From NCBI GenBank assembly GCA_005502805.1, contig SCMY01000012.1, forward strand, positions 149,837 through 213,836: a stretch of DNA of 64,000 bases. The letters run 5' to 3'. This DNA is from Rhizobiales bacterium 2SD. GTDB taxonomy: Bacteria; Pseudomonadota; Alphaproteobacteria; Rhizobiales; Beijerinckiaceae. The notes beneath the pieces were generated by a model. It was not told where the DNA came from. It ran no database searches and was given only the letters and a program-made list of their open reading frames with translations. Positions 33,467 to 42,106 of this stretch are shown one piece after another. Every line of letters starts with the position of its first letter. The stretch's first letter is position 1. Position numbers and translations under genes: made by a program.

Positions 33467-34351
33467 ATGTCGACCATCGTCACCGCCAGGAAGAGCAAAC
33501 GGGTACTGCTCGGGCTGCTCGGCTCGCCGATCGCGCATTCGGCGACGCCGGCGGCGCAGGAGGCGGCAGCACGGGCGGCCGGCATCGAGGCGCACTATCA
33601 TTTGATCGAGGTCGCGGGTGCCGGACGGGATGATCTTGCCGCCATGCTCGACGGCATCCGCCGACTCGGCTTCTCCGGCATCAACGTCACCTTCCCCTAT
33701 AAGGAAGCGGTCGTGCCGCTGCTCGACGGGCTGTCCGAGCAGGCGGCCGCGATGGGCGCGGTCAACACCGTCGTCGTCGACGACGGCAAGCTGATCGGCC
33801 ACAACACCGACGCGACCGGCTTCGCCACCGCCTATCGCAGGCTCGGCCGCCAGGATGGCGACAAGCCGGTGGCGATCATCGGCGCGGGCGGCGTCGGCAA
33901 GGCGATCGCCTTCGCGCTTGCCGGCAGCGGCGTGCGTCATCTGACACTTTACGATGTCGAGCGCAGCAGGGCCGAAGCGCTGGCCGAGCTTCTCGGCACG
34001 CGGGTCGGCGTCGCGATCGCGGCCAGCGCCGAAGACGCAGCCGAAGGCGCCATCGGCATCGTCAACGGCACGCCGATCGGCATGTTGCCGGACCGCGGCA
34101 CCCCGATCGAGTCGGGCGCGATCCGGCCTTCGCAATGGGTGGCGGACGCGGTCTATCACCCGCTCTGGACACCGCTGCTGAAAGCGGCGCAGAAAGCCGG
34201 CGCAATGGTGATGACCGGGCGGGAGCTCGCGATCCATCAGGGTGTCGACGCTTTCCGGCTGTTCACCGGACTGGAGGCGTCGGAAGCAGTCATCGGCGCC
34301 GCCTTCGACGCCGTGCTCGCAGCCCGCGAGGGCGCCGAAAGGGCGGCCTGA
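33467..34351 (+). CDS. Shikimate/quinate dehydrogenase (AroE family)
   Basis: A 294-residue NAD(P)-dependent dehydrogenase of the AroE family. The substrate domain has GSPIAHSATPAAQEAA and FSGINVTFPYKEAVVPLLDG with the catalytic Lys, then GHNTDATGF with the catalytic Asp. The Rossmann motif is IIGAGGVGKAIAFALAGSG. The second substrate serine of biosynthetic AroE (S-K-S-P) is S-A-T-P here. Some quinate-accepting enzymes have a Ser-to-Thr change near this site, so quinate is possible. Location ahead of an ABC importer and a QuiC-type enzyme argues for a catabolic role: shikimate to 3-dehydroshikimate, or quinate to 3-dehydroquinate. Confidence 0.85.
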   Translation: MSTIVTARKSKRVLLGLLGSPIAHSATPAAQEAAARAAGIEAHYHLIEVAGAGRDDLAAMLDGIRRLGFSGINVTFPYKEAVVPLLDGLSEQAAAMGAVNTVVVDDGKLIGHNTDATGFATAYRRLGRQDGDKPVAIIGAGGVGKAIAFALAGSGVRHLTLYDVERSRAEALAELLGTRVGVAIAASAEDAAEGAIGIVNGTPIGMLPDRGTPIESGAIRPSQWVADAVYHPLWTPLLKAAQKAGAMVMTGRELAIHQGVDAFRLFTGLEASEAVIGAAFDAVLAAREGAERAA

Positions 34352-34417
34352 ACAAGACGGCCCGGGACAGCACCGGGCGGGGATCAAGAAACGTAAGGCT
34401 AAGTGGAGGAGACGAAC

Positions 34418-35554
34418 ATGAAAATGCACTGGATCATCGCTGCCGCGCTCGGCACGGCCGTCAGCCTGCCGGCCCTGGCGCAGGACAAGGTCAAGCTCGT
34501 CGACGTCGTCGAGCTCTCGGGCGCCGGCGCGACCGCCGGCACCAACTGGAAGAACGGCATCGACCTCGCCGTAGCCGATATCAACGCCAAGGGCGGCATT
34601 CTCGGCAAGCAGATCGAGATCGTCCACTACGACACGCAGACCAATCCGGGGAACACCCGCGCCGCCGTGCAGCGCGCCATCGACGAGGGCACCTATGCCG
34701 TGCTCGGCCCGGTGTTCTCCGGTCCGATCGGCGCCTCCATGCAGATCGCCCAGCGCGCCGAGATCGCCCAGCTCGTCGGCGGCGAGGCGGCAGGCCTGAC
34801 CAAGCAGGGCAACCAGTACCTGTTCCGGACCTCGCTGAGCCAGACCGCGGCGATGCCGAAGATCGCCAAATATCTGAAGGACACGGTCAAGGCCGGCTCG
34901 GTCGCCGTCGTCTGGGTCAACAACGACTTCGGCAAGGGCGGTCGCGACGCGATCATCCCCGAACTGGAGAAGGCCGGCATCAAGCTCGCGGTCGACGTCG
35001 CCACCGAACAGGGCCAGGCCGACTTCGCCGCCGATGCGATCAAGGTCAAGAACTCGAATGCCGACGCGGTCTTCGTCTATCTGAACGAGGAGGAGAGCGC
35101 CCGCTTCCTGCGCGCTGCCAAGCAGCAGGGCATCACCAAGCCGATGGTCGGCGAGACCACCCTGCTCGGCGCCAAGGTGATCGAGCTCGCGGGCGACGCC
35201 GCCAACGGCGTCAAGGGCCATGTCGGGCTCTCGATCGACGCGCCGATCCCGGCCTTCCAGGAGTTCGGCAAGAAGTTCCAGGCCAAGTACAACTACGTCT
35301 CGGACCATAACGGCATGAAGGGCTACATGGCCGTCTACATGGTCAAATGGGCGACCGAGAAGCAGAAGAAGTTCGACAAGAAGGGCGTCGCCGACACGCT
35401 GCGCGGCGCGACGATCAAGACCTCGGAAGAGCCGGGCATCCTGATCGAGACCACGATCGAGAAGAACGGCGACCTCGACCGCGAGAGCTTCCTCGCCGAG
35501 GTCAAGGACGGCAAGCAGGTGATCACGGCGACGCTGCCGAAGATCAACCCGTAG
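34418..35554 (+). CDS. HAAT-type ABC transporter substrate-binding protein
   Basis: A 378-residue periplasmic protein with signal peptide MKMHWIIAAALGTAVSLPAL and cleavage after LAQ. It is of the LivJ/Peripla_BP_6 type: KVKLVDVVELSGAGATAG, DINAKGGILGKQIEIVHYDT, and AAVQRAIDEGTYAVLGPVFS. The ATG at 34418 was chosen because GGAGGAGA at 34405-34412 fits it. A GTG at 34403 lies inside that site. Family members bind amino acids but also aromatic and hydroaromatic acids. Flanked by shikimate catabolic genes, the ligand is probably shikimate or quinate. A dispersed double-hairpin repeat follows the stop. Confidence 0.87.
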   Translation: MKMHWIIAAALGTAVSLPALAQDKVKLVDVVELSGAGATAGTNWKNGIDLAVADINAKGGILGKQIEIVHYDTQTNPGNTRAAVQRAIDEGTYAVLGPVFSGPIGASMQIAQRAEIAQLVGGEAAGLTKQGNQYLFRTSLSQTAAMPKIAKYLKDTVKAGSVAVVWVNNDFGKGGRDAIIPELEKAGIKLAVDVATEQGQADFAADAIKVKNSNADAVFVYLNEEESARFLRAAKQQGITKPMVGETTLLGAKVIELAGDAANGVKGHVGLSIDAPIPAFQEFGKKFQAKYNYVSDHNGMKGYMAVYMVKWATEKQKKFDKKGVADTLRGATIKTSEEPGILIETTIEKNGDLDRESFLAEVKDGKQVITATLPKINP

Positions 35555-35560
35555 CAGGCA

Positions 35561-35639
35561 CGTCATTCTCGGGCGGCGCAGCGCGCCGACCCGAGAATCT
35601 CATCGTCCAGAGATGGTCGGGCCAGGCCCGACCATGACG
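35561..35639. repeat. Dispersed double-hairpin repeat, copy 1
   Basis: The outer bounds CGTCAT and ATGACG enclose two hairpins: ATTCTCGGG/CCCGAGAAT (35565-35573/35590-35598) and ATGGTCGGGC/GCCCGACCAT (35613-35622/35626-35635). It lies between the binding-protein stop and the first permease. Copies with the same architecture are at 38296, 56945 and 61746. The type matches the intergenic palindromic repeats (RIME-like) of Rhizobiales. Confidence 0.75.
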
Positions 35640-35665
35640 CTCACCGAACCGAGCGAGACACCGCC

Positions 35666-36544
35666 ATGGCCGAATTCCTCGCCTATCTCATCGCCGGCAT
35701 CGCCACGGGCGCGATCTATGCCCTCGCTGCGATCGGCTTCACTCTGGTCTGGCAGACCTCGCAGACGATCAATTTCGCCCAGGGCGAGTTCGTGATGCTG
35801 CCGGCAGTGCTGGTGCTGCTCGCGATCAAGCTGTTCGGCGCGCCGATCTGGCTCGGCGCCCTGATCGGCATCGCCGCCTTCATCCTGATCTTCGGCGTCG
35901 GCTTCAAGCTGACGGTCGTCGATCCGATGATCCGGCACGGCGTGCTACCGCTCGCCATCGCCACCATGGCGCTGTCGATCATCATGAAGGAAGGCGCCAA
36001 GGACGGTTTCTCCGCCGAGGCGCAGAAATTCCCCTCCTTCGTGCCGACCGAGACGATCTCGGTGTTCGGCGCGGCAATCTCGCTGCAGCATGTCGCGATC
36101 ATCGCGGTCGCCTTCGGCGTCATCGGCCTGCTGCAATGGTTCGTCGGCGGCACCCGGCTTGGCCGGCAGATGCAGGCGACGGCGCAGAACCCGACGGTGG
36201 CGCGCATCCTCGGCATCCCCGTCGAGCGCATGGTGCTGCTGACCTTCGTGATCAACGCGGCGCTCGCCGTCGTCGCCTCGGTGCTGATCTCGCCGATCTA
36301 TCTGGCGAAATTCTCGAATGGCGAGGTGATCGGCCTGTTCGCCTTCATCGCGGCGATCGTCGGCGGCTTCAACCAGGTCCGCGGCGCCCTCGTCGGCGGG
36401 CTGATCGTCGGCATCGTCGACAGCATGGCCGCGGCCTACATCTCGACCTCCTACCGGCTGGCCGTGCCGCTGGTGCTCCTGGTCATCGTCATCCTCGTCA
36501 AGCCGGAAGGCCTGATGGGCCGCAAAGAGGAGCGCCGGGTATGA
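35666..36544 (+). CDS. HAAT ABC transporter permease, LivH type
   Basis: A 292-residue inner-membrane protein with about eight helices, of the LivH type: IAGIATGAIYALAAIGFTLV, INFAQGEFVMLPAVL and the EAA-like loop GRQMQATAQNPTVARILGI, followed by FIAAIVGGFNQVRGALVGGL. It pairs with the LivM-type protein to form the channel. ATG 35666 follows the repeat by 26 bases. The stop overlaps the start of the LivM-type gene (ATGA), so the two are coupled. Confidence 0.88.
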   Translation: MAEFLAYLIAGIATGAIYALAAIGFTLVWQTSQTINFAQGEFVMLPAVLVLLAIKLFGAPIWLGALIGIAAFILIFGVGFKLTVVDPMIRHGVLPLAIATMALSIIMKEGAKDGFSAEAQKFPSFVPTETISVFGAAISLQHVAIIAVAFGVIGLLQWFVGGTRLGRQMQATAQNPTVARILGIPVERMVLLTFVINAALAVVASVLISPIYLAKFSNGEVIGLFAFIAAIVGGFNQVRGALVGGLIVGIVDSMAAAYISTSYRLAVPLVLLVIVILVKPEGLMGRKEERRV

Positions 36545-37554
36545 CCGCGCCCGCAACGCACAGCGCCGCCCCGGCGGCGCGCCGCCTGCCCCTGCCCGGC
36601 TTCGTCGACGGCACGCTGCTGACGCTGGTCGCGGCCGCGGTCATCCTCTGGTTCGCCCCCTCCGGCATGGGCCGCTACGGCACCTATGTGCTCTCGCTCT
36701 GGCTGGTGATGAGCGTCGCCGTGATGGGGCTCAACCTGACGCTCGGCTATGCCGGCCTGAAGTCGCTGGCGCAGGCCGCCTTCATGGGCATCGGCGCCTA
36801 TGCGACGGCGCTTTTGACCAGCAAGGTCGGGCTCAACTGGTACGCGTCCTTCGCAGTCTCGGGCCTCATCACCTTCGCCGTTGGCCTCGTGCTCGGCTTC
36901 CCGGCGCTCAGGGTCAAGGCGCATTACCTCGCCTTCGTGACGCTCGCCTTCTCGACGCTGATCTGGCTCGTGCTGCGCAATGAGCAATGGCTGACCGGCG
37001 GCGTCTTCGGTTTGTCCAACATCCCGCGGCCGAGCTTCTTCGGCCTCAAGCTCGACGGCGCGCTCGCCTTCCACCGCTTCGTCGTCGTGGTCACCTTCCT
37101 GCTCGCCGTCGTGCTCTGGTGGATGATCCGCTCGCCCTGGGGCCGGGCCTTCACCGCCCTGCGCGAGAACCCGATCCGCGCCGCGAGTCTTGGCATCGAC
37201 ACCCGGATGTATACCCTGCTCGCCTTCGCCATCGGCTCGGCCTATGCCGGCTTTGCCGGGGCGCTCTATGCGCCGCTGGTCGAGTTCATCGACCCCTCGC
37301 CCTTCTCGCTGTCGCAGAGCTTCTTCCTGCTGCTGATGGTGGTCGCGGGCGGCGCTGGCTACCTGCTCGGGCCGTTCATCGGAGCGCTGCTCGGCGTCGT
37401 GCTGCCGGAATGGCTGCGCTTTGCCGGCTCGCTCTACCTGATCATCTTCGCGGGAATCGTCATGCTGCTGCTGATCGCCTGCCCGCAAGGCATGAGCGGG
37501 CTGCTCGAACGTGGCTGGGCGAAGCTCACCGGCAAGAAGGAGGGCGCCCGATGA
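36541..37554 (+). CDS. HAAT ABC transporter permease, LivM type
   Basis: A 337-residue permease with about nine helices of the LivM type. LNLTLGYAGLKSLAQAAFMG and GIGAYATALL form the first family block, WGRAFTALRENPIRAASLGI is the ATPase-coupling loop, and GGAGYLLGPFIGALLGVVLP is near the end. The start at 36541 overlaps the LivH-type stop and the stop overlaps the next ATG (37551), so permeases and ATPase are translated as a chain. The N-terminal 15 residues are Ala/Pro-rich and cytoplasmic. Confidence 0.88.
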   Translation: MTAPATHSAAPAARRLPLPGFVDGTLLTLVAAAVILWFAPSGMGRYGTYVLSLWLVMSVAVMGLNLTLGYAGLKSLAQAAFMGIGAYATALLTSKVGLNWYASFAVSGLITFAVGLVLGFPALRVKAHYLAFVTLAFSTLIWLVLRNEQWLTGGVFGLSNIPRPSFFGLKLDGALAFHRFVVVVTFLLAVVLWWMIRSPWGRAFTALRENPIRAASLGIDTRMYTLLAFAIGSAYAGFAGALYAPLVEFIDPSPFSLSQSFFLLLMVVAGGAGYLLGPFIGALLGVVLPEWLRFAGSLYLIIFAGIVMLLLIACPQGMSGLLERGWAKLTGKKEGAR

Positions 37555-38294
37555 CTGAGGTCCTCGAAGTCTCGAACCTGCACAAGGCCTTCGGCGGCAT
37601 CAAGGCCGTGAACGGCGTCTCCTTCAAGGTCAATGAAGGCGAGATCCTCGGCATCATCGGCCCGAATGGCTGCGGCAAGTCGACCCTGTTCAACTGCATC
37701 CTCGGCCAGCTCGAGCCGACCGAGGGCGCGGTCAAGCTCGACGGCCGCGACGTCACCAATATGCGCCCCTCCGAGCTCAACAAGCTCGGCGTCAGCCGCA
37801 CCTTCCAGCTGCTGCAGGTCTTCCCCGAGCTCTCGGTGCGCGAGAACCTGATCCTCGCCGGCCAGGAGCATGAGGGCACGATGCTGTCGCGCTTCTTCGG
37901 GGCGCGCGATGCCGGGCTTTCGGCCAAGGCCGAGCAGATGATCGGCTTCTTCAAGCTCGGCCATCTCGCCGACGCCAAGGCCGGCGGGCTCTCTTATGGC
38001 CAGCAGAAGCTGCTCGACGCCGCCATGGCCTTCATGGCCGGCCCGCGCCTCGTCCTGCTCGACGAGCCGGCCGGCGGCGTGAACCTGACCATGCTCGGCG
38101 ATCTCAAGGAGCGCCTGCGCGCCATCAATGCCGAGCATGGCGCGACCTTCGTGGTGATCGAGCACAATATGGATTTCGTGATGTCGCTGTGCTCGCGCGT
38201 CATCGTGCTGGCCGAGGGCAAGGTCCTGGCCGAAGGCACCCCGGCCGAGGTCCGCGCCAACCCCGCGGTCATCGAAGCTTATCTGGGGCACTAG
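37551..38294 (+). CDS. HAAT ABC transporter ATPase, LivG type
   Basis: A 247-residue nucleotide-binding subunit. Walker A GPNGCGKSTLFN, Q-loop RTFQLLQVFPELSV, signature LSYGQQKLLDAAMAF, Walker B LVLLDEPAGG, and switch histidine in IEHNMDFV are all present. It powers the importer from the cytoplasmic face. ATGA overlap with the LivM-type gene upstream. It is followed by repeat copy 2 before the second ATPase gene. Confidence 0.88.
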   Translation: MTEVLEVSNLHKAFGGIKAVNGVSFKVNEGEILGIIGPNGCGKSTLFNCILGQLEPTEGAVKLDGRDVTNMRPSELNKLGVSRTFQLLQVFPELSVRENLILAGQEHEGTMLSRFFGARDAGLSAKAEQMIGFFKLGHLADAKAGGLSYGQQKLLDAAMAFMAGPRLVLLDEPAGGVNLTMLGDLKERLRAINAEHGATFVVIEHNMDFVMSLCSRVIVLAEGKVLAEGTPAEVRANPAVIEAYLGH

Positions 38295-38295
38295 C

Positions 38296-38372
38296 CGTCA
38301 TGCTCGGGCTTGACCCGAGCATCTCCTGACAGAGATTCTCGGGTCTGCGCTGCGCTCCGCCCGAGAATGACG
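38296..38372. repeat. Dispersed double-hairpin repeat, copy 2
   Basis: Two hairpins, ATGCTCGGG/CCCGAGCAT (38300-38308/38314-38322) and ATTCTCGGG/CCCGAGAAT (38335-38343/38360-38368), bounded by CGTCAT and ATGACG. The hairpin order is reversed relative to copy 1, as expected for the element in the opposite orientation. It sits between the LivG- and LivF-type genes. Confidence 0.75.
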
Positions 38373-38393
38373 CGAATGGGAACGGAGACGAGA

Positions 38394-39131
38394 ATGACCA
38401 CCCCCATCCTCGAACTCGACGGCGTGGTCGGCGGCTACGGCGCCATGACCATCCTCAACGGCACGACCTTCAAGGTACCCCGCGCCGCGATCACCACCGT
38501 GATCGGCCCGAACGGCGCCGGCAAGTCGACCGTGTTCAAGGCGATCTTCGGCCTGATCAAGGTGCGCGAGGGCCATATCCGGCTCGAAGGCCAGGAGATC
38601 ACCAACTGGAACCAGCGCAAGCTGCTGGAAGCCGGCATCTGCTATGTGCCGCAGGGCCGCAACATCTTCCCCGAGCTCTCGGTGCGCCACAATATCGAGC
38701 TCGGCGCGGTCGCGGCCGGCAGCCATATCACCGACATGCCCAGGCGGATCGAAGCGGCGCTCGACCGTTTCCCGTCGCTGCGGGCCAAGGCCGACGTCCA
38801 GGCCTCGACCCTCTCCGGCGGCCAGCAGAAGCAGCTCGAGATCGTGCGCGGCCTGCTGCTCGATCCCAAGCTGGTGCTGATCGACGAGCCCTCGATCGGC
38901 CTCTCGCCGATGATGGTGCAGGAGACCTTCGACATCCTGAAGGAGTTGCGCGCCAAGGGCGTCACCATCCTGATGGTCGAGCAGAACGCCCGCTCGGCTC
39001 TGGAAATCTCCGACGAAGGGCTGGTGCTGGAGCTCGGCCGCACGCGCATGCAGGGGCCGGCGGCCGACATTCTCGCCGATCCGCGCGTCGGCCAGCTCTT
39101 CCTCGGCGGGGCGATGACGGAAGCGGCCTGA
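38394..39131 (+). CDS. HAAT ABC transporter ATPase, LivF type
   Basis: A 245-residue nucleotide-binding subunit with Walker A GPNGAGKSTVFK, signature LSGGQQKQLEIVRGL, Walker B LVLIDEPSIGLSPMM and the LivF-type VEQNARSALEI in the switch region (Gln in place of His, usual for this subunit). The ATG at 38394 lies beyond the repeat; an upstream in-frame start would place the repeat inside the gene. The QuiC-type gene begins four bases after its stop, so they are co-transcribed. Confidence 0.88.
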   Translation: MTTPILELDGVVGGYGAMTILNGTTFKVPRAAITTVIGPNGAGKSTVFKAIFGLIKVREGHIRLEGQEITNWNQRKLLEAGICYVPQGRNIFPELSVRHNIELGAVAAGSHITDMPRRIEAALDRFPSLRAKADVQASTLSGGQQKQLEIVRGLLLDPKLVLIDEPSIGLSPMMVQETFDILKELRAKGVTILMVEQNARSALEISDEGLVLELGRTRMQGPAADILADPRVGQLFLGGAMTEAA

Positions 39132-39135
39132 GCCC

Positions 39136-41031
39136 ATGAACCCGACCTCGATCGCCACCGTCTCGCTCTCCGGCGATCTCGCCGACAAGCTGCGCGCCAT
39201 CGCCGCCGCCGGCTTCGACGGGGTCGAGGTCTTCGAGAACGACTTCCTGACCTTCGACGGCAATCCGCGCGATGTCGGCAGGATGATCGCCGATCTCGGC
39301 CTCGCCATCGTCGCCTTCCAGCCCTTCCGCGATTTCGAGGGCATGCCGGAGCCGCTGCGCGGACGCACCTTCGAGCGGGCGCGGCGCAAATTCGAGCTGA
39401 TGAACGAGCTCGGCGCCAAACTGATGCTGATCTGCTCGAACGTCTCACCGCAATCGCTGGGGGGCATCGACCGCGCCGCGCACGATCTCAACGAGCTCGG
39501 CGACCTTGCGGCGAAACATGGCGTACGCGTCGGCTTCGAGGCGCTGGCCTGGGGCCGGCATGTCAACGATTACCGTGACGCTTGGGAGATCGTGCGCCGG
39601 GCAGACCATGAGCGCATCGGCCTCATCCTCGATTCCTTCCACACGCTGGCGCGGCGCTCGCCGCTGGAGCCGATCGCCTCGATCCCCGGCGACCGGATCG
39701 AGCTGGTCCAGCTCGCCGACGCGCCGCAGCTCGACATGGACGTGCTGAGCTGGAGCCGGCATTTCCGCAATTTCCCCGGCCAGGGCGACCTGCCGGTGGC
39801 CGATTTCCTCCGGGCGGTCGAGGCGACCGGCTATGCCGGCCCGCTCTCGCTCGAAATCTTCAACGACCAGTTCCGCGCCGGCTCGGCCAAGCGTGTCGCG
39901 GTCGACGGCCTGCGCTCGCTGATCCAGCTCGCCGACCAGACCACTCGCCTGAGCGACCCCGCCAAGGCGGAGATGCCGGACCGGGCGCCGCTGCTCGGCG
40001 TCGAGTTCATCGAGTTCGCGCTCGACGAGGAGCCGGCGCAGGCCCTGACCGGCCTGTTCGCGGCGCTCGGCTTCCGTAAGAGCGGCGAGCATCGCAGCAA
40101 GTCGGTGACGCGCTGGAACCAGGGCGGCATCAACCTGATCGTCAACACCGAGAAGGACGGCTTTGCCCAGTCGCATGCGATCATGCACGGGCCCGGCGTC
40201 TGCGCGCTGGCGCTGCGCGTCGGAGATGTCGCGGCGACGATGGTCCGCGCCCGGGCGCTGAAGGACACGACCTTCGAGCAATCGGTCGGGCCGGGCGAGA
40301 TGGAGATCCCGGCGATCCGCGGCGTCGGCGGCAGCCTGATCTACTTCACCGAGCCGCGGCCGGACGGCGCCCAGAGCTGGCATGACGACTTCATCGCCAC
40401 CGGCGAAGGCGAGAACGCCCCTGCCCTGCTCACCGAAGTCGATCACATCTCACAGTCGATGGACTATGACGAGATGCTGTCCTGGCTGCTGTTCTACACC
40501 TCGCTGTTCGCACTCGACCGGGTGCCGCAGCTCGCCATCGCCGACCCGGCCGGGCTGGTGCAGAGCCGGCCGCTGGTCAATGGCGACGGCTCGGTTCGCC
40601 TCATCCTCAACGGCTCGCAGGCGACGCGGACGCTGTCCTCGCGCTTCGTCTCGGAACATTTCGGCTCCGGCGTGCAGCACATCGCCTTCACCTCGCCAGA
40701 TATCTTTGCGGCCGTGGCGGCGATGCGCGCAGCCGGGCTCGATTTCCTCGATATCCCCGAGAACTATTACGACGATCTCGAAGCCCGCTACGGGCTGGAG
40801 CCGGCTTTCCTCGACCGGCTGCGCGAGCACCACATCCTCTACGACCGCGACGGCGAGGCCGAGTTCCTGCAGGTCTACACCCACGTCTTCGCCCAGCGCT
40901 TCTTCTTCGAGATCGTCGAGCGGCGTGGCGGCTATGCCGGTTTCGGCGCGGTCAATGCGCCGGTGCGACTGGCGGCGCAGGCGCGCGAGGCGCGGCCCGT
41001 GACGGTGCCGCGCCCACTGCACGAGGATTAG
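39136..41031 (+). CDS. quiC: 3-dehydroshikimate dehydratase fused to an HPPD-like VOC domain (QuiC type)
   Basis: A 631-residue two-domain protein. Residues about 1-275 form a sugar phosphate isomerase/epimerase-type TIM barrel with metal-binding acids in VGFEALAWGRH, GLILDSFHTLARRS and LSLEIFND. Residues about 287-620 form two VOC units like 4-hydroxyphenylpyruvate dioxygenase, with the iron ligands His (EVDHIS), His (VQHIAFTS) and Glu (FFEIVERRGGYAGFG). This fusion and length match the bacterial 3-dehydroshikimate dehydratases (QuiC1 type) that make protocatechuate. A general bifunctional isomerase/HPPD annotation is the alternative. It ends the importer operon. Its stop interlocks with that of the convergent reductase gene (TTAG). 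Confidence 0.82.
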   Translation: MNPTSIATVSLSGDLADKLRAIAAAGFDGVEVFENDFLTFDGNPRDVGRMIADLGLAIVAFQPFRDFEGMPEPLRGRTFERARRKFELMNELGAKLMLICSNVSPQSLGGIDRAAHDLNELGDLAAKHGVRVGFEALAWGRHVNDYRDAWEIVRRADHERIGLILDSFHTLARRSPLEPIASIPGDRIELVQLADAPQLDMDVLSWSRHFRNFPGQGDLPVADFLRAVEATGYAGPLSLEIFNDQFRAGSAKRVAVDGLRSLIQLADQTTRLSDPAKAEMPDRAPLLGVEFIEFALDEEPAQALTGLFAALGFRKSGEHRSKSVTRWNQGGINLIVNTEKDGFAQSHAIMHGPGVCALALRVGDVAATMVRARALKDTTFEQSVGPGEMEIPAIRGVGGSLIYFTEPRPDGAQSWHDDFIATGEGENAPALLTEVDHISQSMDYDEMLSWLLFYTSLFALDRVPQLAIADPAGLVQSRPLVNGDGSVRLILNGSQATRTLSSRFVSEHFGSGVQHIAFTSPDIFAAVAAMRAAGLDFLDIPENYYDDLEARYGLEPAFLDRLREHHILYDRDGEAEFLQVYTHVFAQRFFFEIVERRGGYAGFGAVNAPVRLAAQAREARPVTVPRPLHED

Positions 41032-42023
41032 CTGACCACCACGACCTTGCCGACGGCGCGGCCGCTTTCGACCAGCTCATGCGCCTGCACGATCTCGTCG
41101 AGCGGGAAGCGCGTCGCAATCGCGTGGTTGAGCCAGCCGTCGCGCAAGCCCTCGCCGATCGCCGCGGCGGCTTCATCATGTGCGGCCGCGTCCATCACGT
41201 AGACCAGCACGAAGCGGATCGTCGCATCGAGCTGGAGCAACGGCCAATAGGGCAGTACGGGCTCAGCGACCGCATCGGAGGAATAGGTCGCGATCACGCC
41301 ACGCGGCGCCAGCACCTGCATGGTCAGATCGAGATTGGCGCCGAAGGCGACCTCGACGACGCGATCGACACCGCGCTCCTTGCCGGTGAAGTCGCGAATG
41401 CGCGCGGCGAGGTCGTCGCTGTGACGGTTGAGCACGAGATCGGCGCCCGCCGCCTTCGCCGAGCGCGCCTGCTCCTCGCGGCTGACGGTCGCGATTACCC
41501 GCGCCCCGCTCTGCTTGGCGAACTGGATGGCATAACGGCCGACCGCGCCGGCGCCGCCGGTGACGAGCACGACCTTACCGGCGACCAGACCATCGGCGAG
41601 GACGCAGCGATGCGCCGTCATCGCCGGCACGCCGAGCCCAGCCCCCTCCTCGAAGGAGACATTCGTCGGCAACGGCTGGACCTGCCGCGCCGGCAGCGCG
41701 ACATACTCGGCAGCCCCGCCGAAGGGCCGACCGAGCGCGGCTTCATAGAACCAGACCCGCTCGCCGACCCTACTCTCCAGCTCGGGCGAGCCGGCGGCCA
41801 CGACCTCGCCGGCGCCGTCCTGGTGCGGGATGATCAGCGGGAACGGCATCTGGCCTCGGCCGAGCCAGCCGGCGCGTGCTTTCCAATCCGACGGGTTGAT
41901 GCCGCTGGCGCGGACCCTGACCAGCAGTTCGCCCGGCCCGGCGACTGGCCGGGGCTGCTCGCCGACTTCGAGGACCTCGTTCGCCGGTCCCTTGCGCTGA
42001 TACCATGCTGCTTTCACCGCCAT
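41028..42023 (-). CDS. Quinone oxidoreductase-like MDR protein
   Basis: A 331-residue zinc-free medium-chain dehydrogenase/reductase. GINPSDWKARAGW, LIIPHQDGAGEVVAAGSPE, GLGVPAMTAHRCVLADG and the Rossmann motif VLVTGGAGAVGRYAIQFAK place it in the NADPH:quinone reductase/zeta-crystallin group. No structural or catalytic zinc cysteines are present. The ATG at 42021-42023 is followed by a typical MAVKAAWYQRKGPANEVLEV. An upstream in-frame TTG at 42051-42053 remains possible because the ribosome site is too close to the ATG. It diverges from an HxlR regulator, which probably controls it in response to an electrophile. Confidence 0.8.
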   Translation of the reverse strand: MAVKAAWYQRKGPANEVLEVGEQPRPVAGPGELLVRVRASGINPSDWKARAGWLGRGQMPFPLIIPHQDGAGEVVAAGSPELESRVGERVWFYEAALGRPFGGAAEYVALPARQVQPLPTNVSFEEGAGLGVPAMTAHRCVLADGLVAGKVVLVTGGAGAVGRYAIQFAKQSGARVIATVSREEQARSAKAAGADLVLNRHSDDLAARIRDFTGKERGVDRVVEVAFGANLDLTMQVLAPRGVIATYSSDAVAEPVLPYWPLLQLDATIRFVLVYVMDAAAHDEAAAAIGEGLRDGWLNHAIATRFPLDEIVQAHELVESGRAVGKVVVVS

Positions 42024-42078
42024 GCTCCCTTGCGTGGTTGCGGAAGCAGGCAAGTGTCGTCATAGCTCATCTGGCACA

Positions 42079-42103
42079 AGTACGTACAAAGAGAACATGT
42101 ACT
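42079..42103. promoter_or_regulatory. Candidate HxlR operator
   Basis: AGTAC (42079-42083) and GTACT (42099-42103) are inverted arms in the 83-base divergent region, and GTACGTAC (42080-42087) is itself a perfect palindrome. The block ends three bases before the HxlR start codon, so binding would also block its own translation start region. Confidence 0.4.
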
Positions 42104-42106
42104 ATC

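Noticed and set aside
33386..35566. A 726-codon − strand frame opposite the aroE-like and binding-protein genes
   Set aside because: Antisense shadow of two well-supported genes.
36136..36540. Longer start for the LivM-type permease of importer 1
   Set aside because: The extension overlaps the LivH-type gene in another frame and is Arg/Ala-rich, with no helices.
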